Origin: Stachybotrys elegans
Lineage: Eukaryota > Ascomycota > Sordariomycetes > Hypocreales > Stachybotryaceae
DNA: 64,000 bases
Reading direction: 5' to 3'
Assembly: GCA_020746835.1 (NCBI GenBank)
Contig: JAGPNK010000028.1
Span: forward strand, 186,001-250,000
A program made the position numbers and the translations under genes. The stretch's first letter is position 1; the number at the start of each line of letters is the position of its first letter. The notes under the pieces were generated by a model. The model worked only from the letters and a program-made list of their open reading frames with translations, was not told the origin of the DNA and ran no database searches. Of the stretch, positions 1 to 11,060 are shown piece by piece.

Positions 1-148
1 ACTCGAAAATCAAACGCGGTGCTGGGACGTGATATGCCGCACTTCAGTGTATGAGGTGGTGGACACTTAAGAAACTGGGCTGTATCGAGAAGAGTCTTGA
101 CTTATTTCTCGTACAGAACGTTCCATCGACTACTGCATTTTATTCGAG

Positions 149-1492
149 ATGGCTTCCATTTCCTATCCAGCCCCTCAAGCCCAGAAATCACGCCGCGGCC
201 GAGTCCGAGCACACTGGAAGTCATTACGTGCTGCATTGAAATGCGGATCACTATGTGGTCTCAGCAATGCAGACACCATCAGCGCATATTCAGAAGATCT
301 TGAAAAGCGTGGGAGCTATGATCTCAGGTCTTCAGTCGTGGCTAGCACCGTTACCGCGCAAGGCTCTGATGAAAAAGTACCGCACGCCAAGTCAGAGACA
401 ACAGAGACAAGGTCACAGAAAGCACTCGTCGTTACAAAAACGCGAGACTATGCTATCGAACATGCATTTCCCGTGCCTCACGTCGCAGACAACGAGGTCA
501 TGATACGAACCGTTGCTGTTGGGCTGAATCCAATCGATTGGAAGTCGGTGGATTATAACTTTTGTCTACCTGAGTTGCCCTGGGTGCGTATTCTTTTCAG
601 CCTCGATATACAGGATTCCAAATAGTTCTGGGCTAATTTAAATCGCTAGATCACTGGCCGAGAAATGTCGGGCGTAGTAGAGTCTGTGGGTAAATCTGTC
701 ACAACATGGCAAGCGGGAGACAAGGTCTGGACTAGCACCTACTACAGGGACAGGCGAGCAGGCTGTTTCCAAGAGTTTGTTGTGGTGCCTGGCCATACGG
801 TTAATCGCATGCCCGAAGAGTTATCTTTCGAGCAGGCTGCGTGTCTTGGTGTAGCCGCTTTGACGGCCAGCATGACACTGTGGAGGTGGTTGGGCGTCCC
901 AATGGCCTCAGCCGGCGATGAAGCAATCAGTCAGAACGAGAACAGCGCTTGGTTGTTGATTTGGGGCGGCTCGACTGTGACTGGACAGTTTGCAACCCAA
1001 CTCGCGATCCAATCTGGCATTAAAGTCATCACGGTCAACTCACAGAGAACAAGCGAGATTTCCTATCGTCTGGGTGCTTCTCACGTCGTTGTTCGAGATG
1101 GCAAATCAGAGGAGGAACTGGTGGAAGAGATCTGCAGGATCACAGACGGCCGGATAACCCGTGCTATTGACCTTGTGGGTATCAAAACAGCGTCTGTGGC
1201 ACTGAAGGCTATCTCGACGAGTCCCTCGGTTGTATTTGCTCCATTGGCAATGATGGCGAAAGATACCCTGGTTCCGGACAATGTCCGGGTTGAGACCGTT
1301 GAGATGAAGCAATACGTGTTGGACAGCACGTGTGAGGTGTATGCTGAGCGTCTCAACAATCTGATCGGACAAGGGAGAGTTGCGATGCCTGAAATAACCG
1401 TTATTGCTGGAGGTTTACAGGAGGTTGTACAGGGATTGGATATACTAAAAAGGGGCGATATGGGAGGCAAGAAAATGGTTGTACGGTTCTGA
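149..1492 (+). CDS. MDR-family zinc-binding dehydrogenase / trans-enoyl reductase-like
   Basis: Exons 149-583 and 650-1492; the 66-bp phase-0 intron joins ...LPELPW to ITGREMSGVV, restoring the usual MDR core. Predicted length is 425 aa. The catalytic-core start (ALVVTKTRDYAIEHAFPVP) begins near residue 91, followed by NPIDWK and a Rossmann stretch containing WGGSTVTGQFATQLA, so this is the quinone-oxidoreductase/enoyl-reductase branch of the medium-chain dehydrogenases. No structural-zinc cysteine cluster is visible. In fungi such proteins act as stand-alone reductases or as trans-acting enoyl reductases for polyketide synthases; no PKS lies here, so the substrate is unknown. The roughly 90-residue N-terminal extension is unusual: the true start may lie downstream or in an unrecognised upstream exon. 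The family is firm, the start is not. Confidence 0.75.
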
Positions 1493-2228
1493 ATGTTGGA
1501 TGTTTTGGTCAAGGGTACAAAGTGAACAGCCTAAGGTTGGGACTTAAGTTATGCTACAGATTTTAGTCCAGGTAGAAGAGGAGTCGAATCATAGAAATTA
1601 ACTCAGCATAGAATTTGGAGAAGTACAATGTGCAAAATATACCCTGGTGAGGAACGAAGCCAACCACATTACCGCATTCGTGTCTCCTCCCCGCCAGACC
1701 ATGAGGGCCATCAGATATTTTATGGCATAAATTAAGTAGCAAGGAATTTGAATAGAGCACAAAGGAGCCAGGCGCTGTTTGATATCGTTGTCGTTGGCTG
1801 GGACTGTATGTGCTTTGCGCCTTGACACGGCAAATTGAGCACTCAATTAACTACACTCCTAGAGCAGATTTCCCAATGCCTCCGTGGCTGAAGTGTATCT
1901 AGATAGAGTAACAGTGCTGTTTGTTAGACGAATGTTCCGGACCAGAATCTGTACACACTGGCGCTCACTAGCCACCGCCCAAAACCATGTCGTGGCAGCT
2001 CACCACCTGCCCCTCATGGACCCTGCCCGTGTCTCAAAAGAGTTTGGAGAGAAGAAGTCGCCCCGTTATTGGCCAATTACCTGGCTTGCCTCGCTTATCA
2101 ATATCGTTATATTGAGGGGTCATCCTTAGTTTCTCCAACAGCATCCGCACACACAAAATACATTTGCAACAAGAAGCTTGCGAGTTTCCTCTGGCTACTG
2201 CCGCTATAACCTAAATACACACGAGAAA
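1493..2228. other. intergenic region, no gene seen
   Basis: Only short unconvincing open frames on both strands. It should hold the terminator of the MDR gene and the promoter of the SET-domain gene. Confidence 0.5.
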
Positions 2229-3407
2229 ATGCATGTATTCCGACTATGTAAGACGCGTAGCTCGATGTTCATTTCTTGGGTCGTTGCTTTCTTGTTCTAC
2301 GTTCCCTTCACGCTTGGAAGCCAACCTCTTCACGAAACTTCCCACAGCTGTGCCATTGATGGCCTATCAACGGACACGCTCGGCCTTGTAAGATCTCTAT
2401 ATGTATCAAAATAATACCGCTCTACTGCTAACGTCATAGTGTCCATATTTTGGTGGAGTCGGCTATCAGGCTAGCTTCAGCTTCGAGACCGAAACTGAAG
2501 AGGCTATACCTCGCGACGAGGTCTGGGTGGTACGACCTTCTCCAGGAAAAGGCCGGGGTGTGTTTGCAGCACAGGATATTGCCCGTGGAACCCATATCAT
2601 GGAAGAACGACCGTTGTTTACGGTAACCCCCCGAAGCTAGTCCCGGGGAAGGGTTATGCCATTGCCGATATGACATCCGATATTGAGACCGAGTTCGCAC
2701 AACTTAGCGCAGAGCAGCAGACAGAGTACCTATCTTGTCATGAGCACAAGCTTCAAGGCGAGCCGGAATCCGGTAGGCTGCTGAGGATTCTTCGCAGCAA
2801 TGCTTATACCACCCAAGAGGGTCGCATTGCCATCTATCCTAAAGTCGCATTGATCAATCATTCTTGTCAGCCTAATGTACTAAACGCCGATAACCAAAAT
2901 ACCCGAATAATCATTGCAATGCGGGATATCGTCAAAGGAGAAGAAGTATGGCCGCTGTTGCTTGGTTACGAGGAAGGGCTAACAGTTGTGAAGATATTCA
3001 CTACGTATATTCCATTGCTGATGCATACGGCGGACCGTAATCAACGGCTATATCAGTACGGCTTTCAGTGCCAATGCGAGGCGTGCAAGACGAGCGAATC
3101 CGATCCTAGACGACAGCAGGCGGGTATGGATCTCAAGGAACTGGAAACCGCGCTGGGAACAGGATTGTCAAAGGCCGACAAGCAATCGCTTACTGCTAAA
3201 GCCGAAGAATTGGCACGATACGTTGAAAAGGAAGGTTTCGCCGACTATTTTACCAAGACGAGTAACCTTGTTGTACATTACGCCAAGTTGGCGGGCTTGA
3301 AGGGCAAGGCGAGGCGATGGGCTCGGAAAAGCCTGGACCATCATTCTATGATTGACGAAGATTCGGCCGACAGCCAGAGGGCTGCAGAGATTCTTGCCTC
3401 GATCTGA
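2229..3407 (+). pseudogene. SET-domain protein (SMYD/SET5-like), apparent one-base frameshift
   Basis: Exon 1 is 2229-2387; a 52-bp phase-0 intron (2388-2439) leads to the SET N-half: GKGRGVFAAQDIARGT, then MEERPLFTV. That frame stops at 2638-2640. The frame starting at 2631 continues the same domain (PKLVPGKGYAIADM, then ALINHSCQPNVLN, the catalytic NHS-type motif) to a post-SET-like CQCEAC. A 48-bp phase-0 intron (2946-2993) restores GEEIFTTYIPLL. The two frames meet at a run of six C (2627-2632); one more C would join them, so this is either an assembly error in a homopolymer or a young inactivating deletion. The N-terminus has a hydrophobic segment (FISWVVAFLFYVPFTLG) like a signal peptide or anchor; Met at 2265 is an alternative start. 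Family role: lysine methylation of protein substrates; target unknown. Confidence 0.7.
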
Positions 3408-3623
3408 ATGGTACGGAAATCATGGCTGATGGAGTGAAAAAGGTGAAAAGTAGTGATTTTGAGATGCCATGTGGCAGTATAAATATTAATAAGAGATGAT
3501 GGCGGGGGTCATGAACAGCGATAGAAACAACATGATGATGTGTTTGTTGTGTTACTGGTACATCAACACGGCCCTTGGGGGTGCTCGGGCAGATGCACAC
3601 GGCGACTGGCTCGAGGAGCTACA

Positions 3624-4620
3624 CTACCAGCCCCGTTCTTCTTTCCCCCTTTGGAAGAGAGTATCCCACTCTTCTATTTCCCAGTCCCCCCATTTGATCA
3701 CCTCGGACATTTCTACTAGTCTGATCGAAAGCGCAGGCCTGCGTCTCGACAGAGCCTTTACTGCTCGCAGAACGCACTTATTCGTGGACTTCGAGACACG
3801 CAGTGACTTCAGCCTGGGCGCCCAGTGTCTGTTTTCCCTGAATTTCTCGAATGCTAGTGGTGTGAGTTTGGAGCTGGCGCCCCATGTGCAATCTGAGATC
3901 TCCAGGACTTTCAGCTTCGGGCACCTGGCAAGAAATGCATGTAGCGATGCATCCCCTAGCCCCGCTGTTCCAGGAATCTGGACGTTCACAAGGTTGGGAC
4001 AAGCGGAGGCGAGGCGAACGAGGGCATTGTCAGTCAGGGACACGGCGTTGTTGTCTGCAACACAAGCGACGGTGACGTATATGAATTGAAAGGAAGCAAG
4101 ACCGCGACAGACGAGCGGCCCAAGGGACAGCAGCTGGTCAATGTGATGGCTAGATGAGGTATTCAAAATCAGCCACAGAACCTGGAAGGAGGCAAGAAAC
4201 AGCTAAGACGAACTCCTCTAGGACGAATTCTGTGCCAAATATAATCTCCTTGGTTGAGGTGCCAATGTATTTTCGCCAGCTTCGGTTCCAGACAAAGTTG
4301 GCACAAAACGCCGCAATCGGCTCACCGATCTTGGGAAGCACACGTTTCGGTACTGGCTTGGGTTCATTTACTTCGACGGCCTGCTGTCCCTCCGTCACAG
4401 AGTCTAGCTTGGCGTCTGGCGCTTCAATGGCATGCCCAGCGGCTTCAACAGAAGCCACCTCCGCTGTAGCAGGGCCCGAGATGTCATCTGACTTGGAGTC
4501 GTCGGTCCGTGCAGGGGTAGTCGAGGCTGTGGCATTGTGGATGCCGGGCCCGTTGGCACTCTTAAACCATGTTCTTATGTCCTTTTGATGGAGAGTTGGC
4601 GACATGGTGGACTGCTTCAT
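3624..4620 (-). CDS. leucine-rich-repeat-like (RNI) protein with N-terminal PIP-box-like motif, model uncertain
   Basis: Two frames on the minus strand appear to form one gene. The first (4620 down to about 4150) begins near QKDIRTWF, which fits the PCNA-interacting consensus QxxIxx[FW]F, followed by a low-complexity Ala/Glu-rich stretch and then a Trp-containing segment (FVWNRSWRKYIG). The second (to 3624) encodes short repeats of LRR/F-box character: SLTDNALVRLASACPNLVN, then LGDASLHAFLARCPKLKVLE. The junction is not resolved: an acceptor after the pyrimidine-rich tract near 4187 is possible, but no convincing donor was found, and a frameshift cannot be excluded. The repeats suggest a protein-binding scaffold, perhaps a ubiquitin-ligase adaptor; this is inference. 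No complete F-box is visible. Confidence 0.4.
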
Positions 4621-5678
4621 TCTTTGGTGTGCCTGTTTGGTGATTTCCAGGATGGCCGAGGATGGATTGCAAGAGGAGGGGTGAACATGGGTTATCTAGT
4701 CGCGCTGCGTCGCGTTGTGTCGCGTTATGTTGTGTATCTCGTGTTCAATTAAGGTTCTGGAATGCCAAATAAGGCCTAGTAGCCACGCGTGTCGCGCAGC
4801 CAGGTCATTCCATATACATGCCAAGGATGAATCAAGGTCAGCACTGCCTTGCCTAGGCCGGCTACAACGAGATGTATCTCAAAAAGCAAGCATCAGACAT
4901 CTATCATAGGTTGCTGAACCGGAACAGCCACTGCACTGTGGGCCGGTTAAATGTTAGTGGACCCTGCGAAGACAACGGAGTGCCTGCTCATGGGTGAATG
5001 ACGTCTATGTGCCCTGCTAGTATCATGGACCTGTTCTCCCCACGCTGACGCTCGGGCCAAGTTGACAAGGGAGCATGTCTTGGATAAACGTACAATTATG
5101 AAGCCTACGGGAAGCTGCGACGTGTCATAGTCGGATTGGATAATAGTTATCGCCTCCTACAGAGTATCGAAAGTGTTGCAGCAACGCGGCCGCCGGCAAC
5201 TGTTATTTCATGAAGAATTGATAGATACGCCTGGCAGTGACGAAGCTTGACATGGGTCGCAAGAAAATGGCAGGCCGCCCGTTGTCGAACTCAAAATATC
5301 TGGCACCAAGAGGATTCGTCTGACAGGGCTGAGCTACCGGCCTGACCTCAATCTGAAGTATCTACCGGCAGCCTTACAGGTCTTGTCGGGATCGTAGGAT
5401 GGCGAGGGTGAGTTTGTGTTCTTGAAGAACAGCGTTAATCGATAGTTATTGTACCTCATGTCCACATCTTCACCCCAAAATTTCGTCAGCACTGACCTAC
5501 TTTTCCTGCTTACGACATCCCATCTTCTCTGGCTGACATAAAGGATTCTGGGCATCCGCTACCCTGATTCCTCCTTCGGAAGCTGAACAAAACACAGCAC
5601 AGCCTCGCCCGACTCAAAATATCCTCCTCTAGCCCCAAACAAGAGGTGGTCACATCTCGCATACCTGCAACTTCCAAC
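4621..5678. other. intergenic region, no gene seen
   Basis: About 1.06 kb without a supported coding region. Short tandem CGCGTTGTGTCGCGTT-type repetition lies near 4705-4735. It separates the divergent LRR-like and 2EXR genes and presumably holds both promoters. Confidence 0.5.
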
Positions 5679-6398
5679 ATGTCCTTGATGAGCCTGCCCC
5701 TGGAGCTTCGCACTCGCATCTGGAGCTTGGCGGTGGAACCCCGCCGCATCATGAATGTGCGCATCAAGAAGAAGCTGGGCGAGAGATTTAGCAACAAGCA
5801 GCGCCGGCAGGGCAAAGACATCCTATACGAGGCTTCTTCGACGCCGCCCCCGGCGCTGATGCACGTTTGCCACGAGTCGAGAAGGTATGCGCCGTACCAG
5901 AGGGCCTTCACCGCCGGGACTGAGCCACGCTGGACATGGGTCAATTTTGAGCTTGATATTTTCTGCGTCAATAGTCTCTATGCTATTCATGACCTTGTCT
6001 CTCACCGACACGAGGTTCAGAGACTTCGGATTCGTCCTGACGACCACCATCAGTTGTACGAATCGGCGACCACCTATGGTGCTCTGAAAATTCTGGATGA
6101 ATTTGTGAATCTGAAGGAAATCCGAGTCGTCTTGTCGTGGGGCAAACTTTTTTGGGGAGACGTGTTTATGTGGCATTGCTCTGGATACCACCCGAGAGAG
6201 AACATCGAGTTTGTTGATGAAGGGTCTGGGCTCGTGCATACTGGCCCTCAGCTCAAACTGGTGGGTGATTGGCATACAGTGTTTTCGTTTGACAGGGAGG
6301 GAAATCCGCCCGAACCGGACAGGCTTCAGGAGGAGATTGAGTTTGCGCTCGACGACCTTTGGCACCTAACTATGGCGCAAATGTACGAGATAGAGTGA
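5679..6398 (+). CDS. 2EXR-domain protein (fungal F-box-like hypothetical)
   Basis: Single exon, 239 aa from ATG 5679; a GTG lies upstream in frame but no ATG. The N-terminus shows the 2EXR signature: LPLELRTRIWSLAVEPR, then PALMHVCHESRRYAPYQRAF and FELDIFCVNS. These are the two conserved blocks that name this fungal family. The C-terminal half has no recognised motif. 2EXR proteins are expanded in filamentous ascomycetes, their function is unknown, and some resemble F-box proteins in the first block. The reading frame is intact. Confidence 0.75.
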   Translation: MSLMSLPLELRTRIWSLAVEPRRIMNVRIKKKLGERFSNKQRRQGKDILYEASSTPPPALMHVCHESRRYAPYQRAFTAGTEPRWTWVNFELDIFCVNSLYAIHDLVSHRHEVQRLRIRPDDHHQLYESATTYGALKILDEFVNLKEIRVVLSWGKLFWGDVFMWHCSGYHPRENIEFVDEGSGLVHTGPQLKLVGDWHTVFSFDREGNPPEPDRLQEEIEFALDDLWHLTMAQMYEIE

Positions 6399-6500
6399 AT
6401 AGGATTATGTTCTGGGCATGTATTACAGCCTCTGGGTGATTACTATTTCATCCACGCCACAGGAGCTCACCCGTTGGCCCATCCGTCGCGCAGTGCTCCC

Positions 6501-6522
6501 GGTTGTTGTTGTTGTTGTTGTG
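6501..6522. repeat. (GTT)n microsatellite
   Basis: A run of GTT triplets downstream of the 2EXR gene, outside any supported coding region. Simple-sequence repeat, probably variable between strains. Confidence 0.7.
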
Positions 6523-6920
6523 GTCTCTAGCAGCGGCCTGCACGTCTCGCGTCACCTCCTCCCTAGTCCTGCCGCTTTCCGCTACGCCATCGTCGATGGT
6601 CCTCTTCCAGTCAACTACATCCCACACATTGTCAGTGGCAGGCTTAGACTTGGTCGTGACGCCCCTACCTCCAAGTCTGTCTTGAACGGCCTGGGCCTAA
6701 TACCGACCTGATCTCCAATTCTTACCTCCATCGCCGCCCTGTTGGCCGTCTGGAAACCATCAAACAGTTCTTTATGTCTGTCATAGTTGTCACCCTGAGC
6801 CACTTTCAGCACGTCTTTCCCGATCTCTTAGAGGAGCTTCTATACCTCTAATTGCTTAGTGTACCTTTCTTTAACAAATTTCAACCATATGCCCAATGAA
6901 CCACAATATTGCCAATCATC

Positions 6921-8627
6921 TTAATCAGTCTCCCATTCCCCATAAACCACTTTAGGAACGTCTCCCGTCCGGTATATCTTACAGTTGAATCGTATCCTCC
7001 AGAACTTCCCTGAACAAAGTCTTGGATCGGAGACCAAAATAGGCTTCGCTGAAATAACCGCGACTGTTTGGGTTCCTGGTATCTCAAACCAGGCTGCCGA
7101 TGTCTTTGGGATATTGTGATGGACCAGTGTGTCCAAGACTTGATGCCGACTGTGATGCCAGGTAGAAATAACTGAATGTGCTTCCTTTAAGGCTGTGAAA
7201 TATTCCTGGTGGTCAACCACTGTGATCTGCAGCTTGTTGATGTCGTGCGATGACCATCCAAGCACAAAAACTCCTGTCTCGAAATTAACCTCGCTCTTCT
7301 GCGGAGCGGTGAACCCTGTCCAGAGTCTGAGATACGCCGCGTCCCATGATGCGCTTCCCCCCGGCAGGAAAAACAGCTGATCCTCGTCGTCAAAACTTGC
7401 CCACGGCCATGCATCTTGGATTTCCATCTCCGGTGGTCGATGAATCTGGAGTGCAATCGGGCGCGCTTGGGCAATGAAGTGTTCCATATCTGGTGATTGG
7501 AAACCTGCATTAACACCACCCATCGGAAACTCTGCAATGAGATATCTCACTCTTGGGGCATTTGGCCACAGAAACTCCGAGCATCTCACTAAACTCCACG
7601 GGTCCTCCCTGACAAACCGATCAGGGCCGCACTTGCGCAATCGGATACCGAGGTTTATCTTGCCATCGGGTGAGCAATCCAGAGGCAGAACATATCGATA
7701 CGCCCGCTTGCCTGGAATGGGCTCAGAGACTATTTGACATTGTATTTTGACACCGCTGTTCGACAATGAGAAGTCCCAAGAGTCCCGCCGCGGTAGGTTT
7801 GAGAATGGGCCTGACTCGGCAAAGTTGAGTGGTGAATCAGCCAAAACACCGCAATATACCCGGGGATTTGGGTTCCTTGTTGTTTTGCTCCTTGGGTCAT
7901 GCCAGGCAAATATGCTCAGGTCAGAGGTTGACTTAATTATTTCCTCCTGTAGGCGTCTGAATGCCTTGCGTTCCTCGCCGTAGAGAAGCGGCATGTTAAT
8001 GTCAAATATGCCGAGCAAGCAATATGCCTCGTCTTCAATTCGTGTCGTTTCCCTGCAAGATGCCCAGGACATTCTTTGAGCAATAGACGCAGTGGATAAA
8101 GGCTGTGAGCCGTCAAGAATCGTCCCGTCAATCTTGGTTATCATTGAGAGTTTGCCGATCATATCTTTCTTGGAGGCTCTATAATTCCATTGCTGGTCAA
8201 AGAAGGTAACTGTGCGTGGGGCGATAAGCTCCTGTAAAGTCCAGCCGCGTGTGAACCACTTGCAATGCTGCAGTGTATCTTCCAAGGAAGCCGAGGAATC
8301 CAGATCGGATAAGAAGACATAGCACATCTCGGCGCGCTGATACCACTTGTACATAGAGTTAATGGCCTCAGTAAGCTCAGCGCTGCTAGATTTGTCGATG
8401 CAACATGTGTCGACCCAAGCATAGCTGTATCCAGCCTGCAAAGCAATCCCACATGTCTTTTTTATCTTCCGATATCCTTCCATATTCTGGTATGACTGGT
8501 CACTTGTCATGTCTTTGTACGAGACTTCTTCATCTTCCCATGTATGAGATAGGATTGCGTATTTCGGTATGTTTCTACCGATAAACTCCTCAAATCTGCC
8601 GGTACCAGTATTGAGAAGCCTCATCAT
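6921..8627 (-). CDS. HET-domain protein (heterokaryon-incompatibility type)
   Basis: Single exon, about 568 aa from the ATG pair at 8627/8624. The N-terminal HET domain is complete: MRLLNTGTG, YAILSHTWEDEEVSY, KKTCGIALQAGYSYAWVDTC CIDK, then RGWTLQELIAPRTVTFFD, followed by the family's AYCLLGIFDINMPLLYGE. The C-terminal 300 residues have no recognised repeat or NACHT module, so this is the HET-plus-variable-tail architecture. HET proteins trigger cell death when incompatible hyphae fuse; the domain is TIR-like. The frame is open throughout and codon use resembles its neighbours, so it is probably functional. Confidence 0.88.
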   Translation of the reverse strand: MMRLLNTGTGRFEEFIGRNIPKYAILSHTWEDEEVSYKDMTSDQSYQNMEGYRKIKKTCGIALQAGYSYAWVDTCCIDKSSSAELTEAINSMYKWYQRAEMCYVFLSDLDSSASLEDTLQHCKWFTRGWTLQELIAPRTVTFFDQQWNYRASKKDMIGKLSMITKIDGTILDGSQPLSTASIAQRMSWASCRETTRIEDEAYCLLGIFDINMPLLYGEERKAFRRLQEEIIKSTSDLSIFAWHDPRSKTTRNPNPRVYCGVLADSPLNFAESGPFSNLPRRDSWDFSLSNSGVKIQCQIVSEPIPGKRAYRYVLPLDCSPDGKINLGIRLRKCGPDRFVREDPWSLVRCSEFLWPNAPRVRYLIAEFPMGGVNAGFQSPDMEHFIAQARPIALQIHRPPEMEIQDAWPWASFDDEDQLFFLPGGSASWDAAYLRLWTGFTAPQKSEVNFETGVFVLGWSSHDINKLQITVVDHQEYFTALKEAHSVISTWHHSRHQVLDTLVHHNIPKTSAAWFEIPGTQTVAVISAKPILVSDPRLCSGKFWRIRFNCKIYRTGDVPKVVYGEWETD

Positions 8628-8651
8628 TGACAGCTGACAGGAACTAGCCAC

Positions 8652-9164
8652 CTGATCGCTGGTGGCGTGCTGCGTCGAGATATGCTTGCTGATGAGACTG
8701 CCGGCTCCAATTGCTTGGTAAACAAAGAGCTCAGGCAGAGAGCTGCAGAGGAGTCAAGTGCTTGGTTTCAATCATAGGAGTGCATTCAGGTCCGTAACAC
8801 CAGTCAGTGCAATCTGCGTGAGGCTGAGCCTTGCAAAGTCGTGATCAGATCAGGGCTGGCTACCTAGGCAGCCATGACCCTTTTCAGCCCTTGAAGATTA
8901 CGTGCTGAATGCACCAATAGTTCGCGAGATACGCTGCCACATCGCAAGGTGGCAACAAAGGAGCCCATCGCGGCCGCAGAGGGCTGCGCAACGCGCAGTT
9001 CCAACGATTTGTGGTGCAATTGTTAGGCGAATGTATGTGGATCAGGGTCACTCTCTTAACAGCAGCGTGCCAAGAAAGTGTGATTATAGAGGAAGGAATA
9101 ATGCCAGAAGAATAATATTAGATCTACTGTGTTGGGCCTAGGGCAGCCAAGACAGGCGGTTCTG
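8652..9164. other. intergenic region, no gene seen
   Basis: About 0.5 kb between the HET promoter side and the 3' end of the HxD protein gene. No supported coding region or RNA. Confidence 0.5.
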
Positions 9165-9914
9165 TCACTCCCAACAGCCGTACTGAGCCCCTCTACTTTC
9201 GCACATATCCTGTATCTCAGCTTCACCTCCGAAGAGAATGGAAACGAAGACACGATGTAAGCCGGTCGAGTCTGGTTCGGAGTGAATGGGCGAGTCACGG
9301 TGACCCCAGCTGAACCGAAATACTTGTCCGGGGGCAAGGGTTGCCTGCGCATACCCTGACAGGCGACTGGCAAGCTCGGAGTCGGGTTCATTTTGGTCCC
9401 ACTCGTCCCCTGTATCTGAAGGTGATAATAAAACGGCAGTAGCCATCGGATCTGGTGCTATAACCCTAGTGGAAGGGCCCAGGAGTGTGAACGCATATTT
9501 CGAATGGGGTGTTCGGGGCTCCGGGCAGGTGCAGTCAAACATGATGCCGTCAGTATGCCAACGAGGCACAGTCCACACGTCTGTGGGTAGGGTCATGCGG
9601 ATGCACAGCCAACAAGAGTGCGTCGGTTGAGCAGTTGGGTCGGATGCGCAGTCTTGCTGCGCCAGGGTAAGGAACTTCTCGAAGAGGGGGACAAGCTGCC
9701 CTGCATCACCGTTCGATCTCGAGCCCACAAAGGCAGCGGCCTTGCCAGCGAGCACTTGCATATCGAACAGGCCGTAGTATCCGCCATAGCTGTCCTGATC
9801 AACGTGTGTCAGGCCGAGTTCGGGCAGTGGCTCCTGGGGAAAGATGGCCAAATGGTCGAATTGCCGCCCAAGCCCATCGTTGTGTTCGGGGTGGGAGACA
9901 GGAGGGCTTAACAT
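9165..9914 (-). CDS. hypothetical protein with HxD...H...R arrangement (2OG-oxygenase-like, tentative)
   Basis: Single exon, 249 aa from ATG 9914; the frame is open further upstream (to 10052), but that stretch reads like untranslated leader. I see WHTDGIMFDC near residue 125, then SKYAFTLLGPSTRVI, APGQVFRFSWGHRDSPIHSE, and HRVFVSILFGGEAEI near the C-terminus. An HxD pair followed by a distal His and a downstream Arg on a strand is the ligand pattern of Fe(II)/2-oxoglutarate oxygenases, so a double-stranded beta-helix is plausible. No family name is recognised with certainty. No signal peptide on the chosen start, so probably cytosolic. Confidence 0.6.
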   Translation of the reverse strand: MLSPPVSHPEHNDGLGRQFDHLAIFPQEPLPELGLTHVDQDSYGGYYGLFDMQVLAGKAAAFVGSRSNGDAGQLVPLFEKFLTLAQQDCASDPTAQPTHSCWLCIRMTLPTDVWTVPRWHTDGIMFDCTCPEPRTPHSKYAFTLLGPSTRVIAPDPMATAVLLSPSDTGDEWDQNEPDSELASRLSGYAQATLAPGQVFRFSWGHRDSPIHSEPDSTGLHRVFVSILFGGEAEIQDMCESRGAQYGCWE

Positions 9915-11060
9915 TGTGTGAAGATGGTTGGACTTGAGCTTTGGTGAAGTTATAGTTGAATGGGACCTGATGAGTACTGGCTGGAAGATGAAGAAAAAGA
10001 CGATCTCAGTGCGGGGTTTGGAAGGCCTAAGGCACGGCACCATGTGGAGCACAATAACGTGTTTTGTTGTGTTAGCGAGAGGCTGGCGAGTCTTAGGGTA
10101 GATAGGATAGAATGGCTCAGCTGCCCCTACATTTGGTCTTCAGCTCGCTGCCCAAGCCATTTGACAGAGCCGCATGGTCCACCTGATTTTGAACTTTTGC
10201 CTTTTATAAGGGAGGGAGAATGCTACGAGTAGGGCGAGGCCATCCATTTGTAATACCACTGTCTTGGAATCTTCCATGCTGTTTCTCAGGACACCGGTTA
10301 TATCTAAATTCAAGAACTTTTATCATGAGCGGAGTTCTCACAGAAAAACGTGGCTACTTCCAGAGTCAATCCTTGATTTGTCCTCTTCCTACAGAATGTC
10401 ATAGCAGCAAGATGTTCTGGATTGCTCTCAAGCCCACACAGCCGTAGAGAGCATTTACGCCATGGTAGTATCTGACTCTTCCAGTAATGGCCCTGAGTGG
10501 ACACTTTTCCAGTACAGGGTCGTCTCCACGGAATATGAGCTCCGTTGGCCGAAGGTAGTATGCGTTGGTCATGAGTGCAGTATGCATGTCAGATGAGATC
10601 AATCTAAAGTTCCAGCCGCAGGAATGCTATAGGTGCAAATGGCGTTCGAGGACCCTTCTCAGAGCAATATTTCATGCACAATTTAGTGCAGCCTGTAACT
10701 AACGTCGAGGGAGGCTGATGATAGGGGCTTCCACCAATTATACAGCCATTGGATAATAACAAAGGCTCCTTCTAGACTGCACCTATATCATCTTTGTCCA
10801 TTTACCCTCATTACCGGACGGTCTAGACCGTGAAAAACGATTTGAAGGGTGTCAATAGCACAAATCACGTGGTGTTTCTACCATGGCATGCTGGGGCCAG
10901 CACCATGCATGTACAGTTCGAACGATATGTCTTAAATAGATGGTTATCCATGACGTGAAAAAATAGTACATAAGAGAATACAGGCAGCCCTAATATTCAT
11001 CCTTAGTACTCCTGAAAACTCCAGATAATCTCCGATCGTTCACGCCAAGCAAGTCGCCAA
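9915..11060. other. intergenic region, no gene seen
   Basis: About 1.1 kb. Only short unsupported frames. The end adjacent to 11061 should carry the promoter of the GH10-like gene. Confidence 0.5.

Noticed and set aside
149..1492. Secondary-metabolite cluster around the enoyl-reductase-like genes
   Set aside because: No PKS, NRPS, terpene synthase or P450 is visible in the window.
1563..1846. Small minus-strand frames downstream of the first MDR gene
   Set aside because: Short, no domain, no splice partner.
3496..4089. 197-codon plus-strand frame
   Set aside because: Antisense to the LRR-like gene and without family features; the minus strand shows repeated LRR pattern.
6418..6711. 97-codon frame with a poly-Val stretch
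   Set aside because: The valines come from the GTT microsatellite; no other coding signal.
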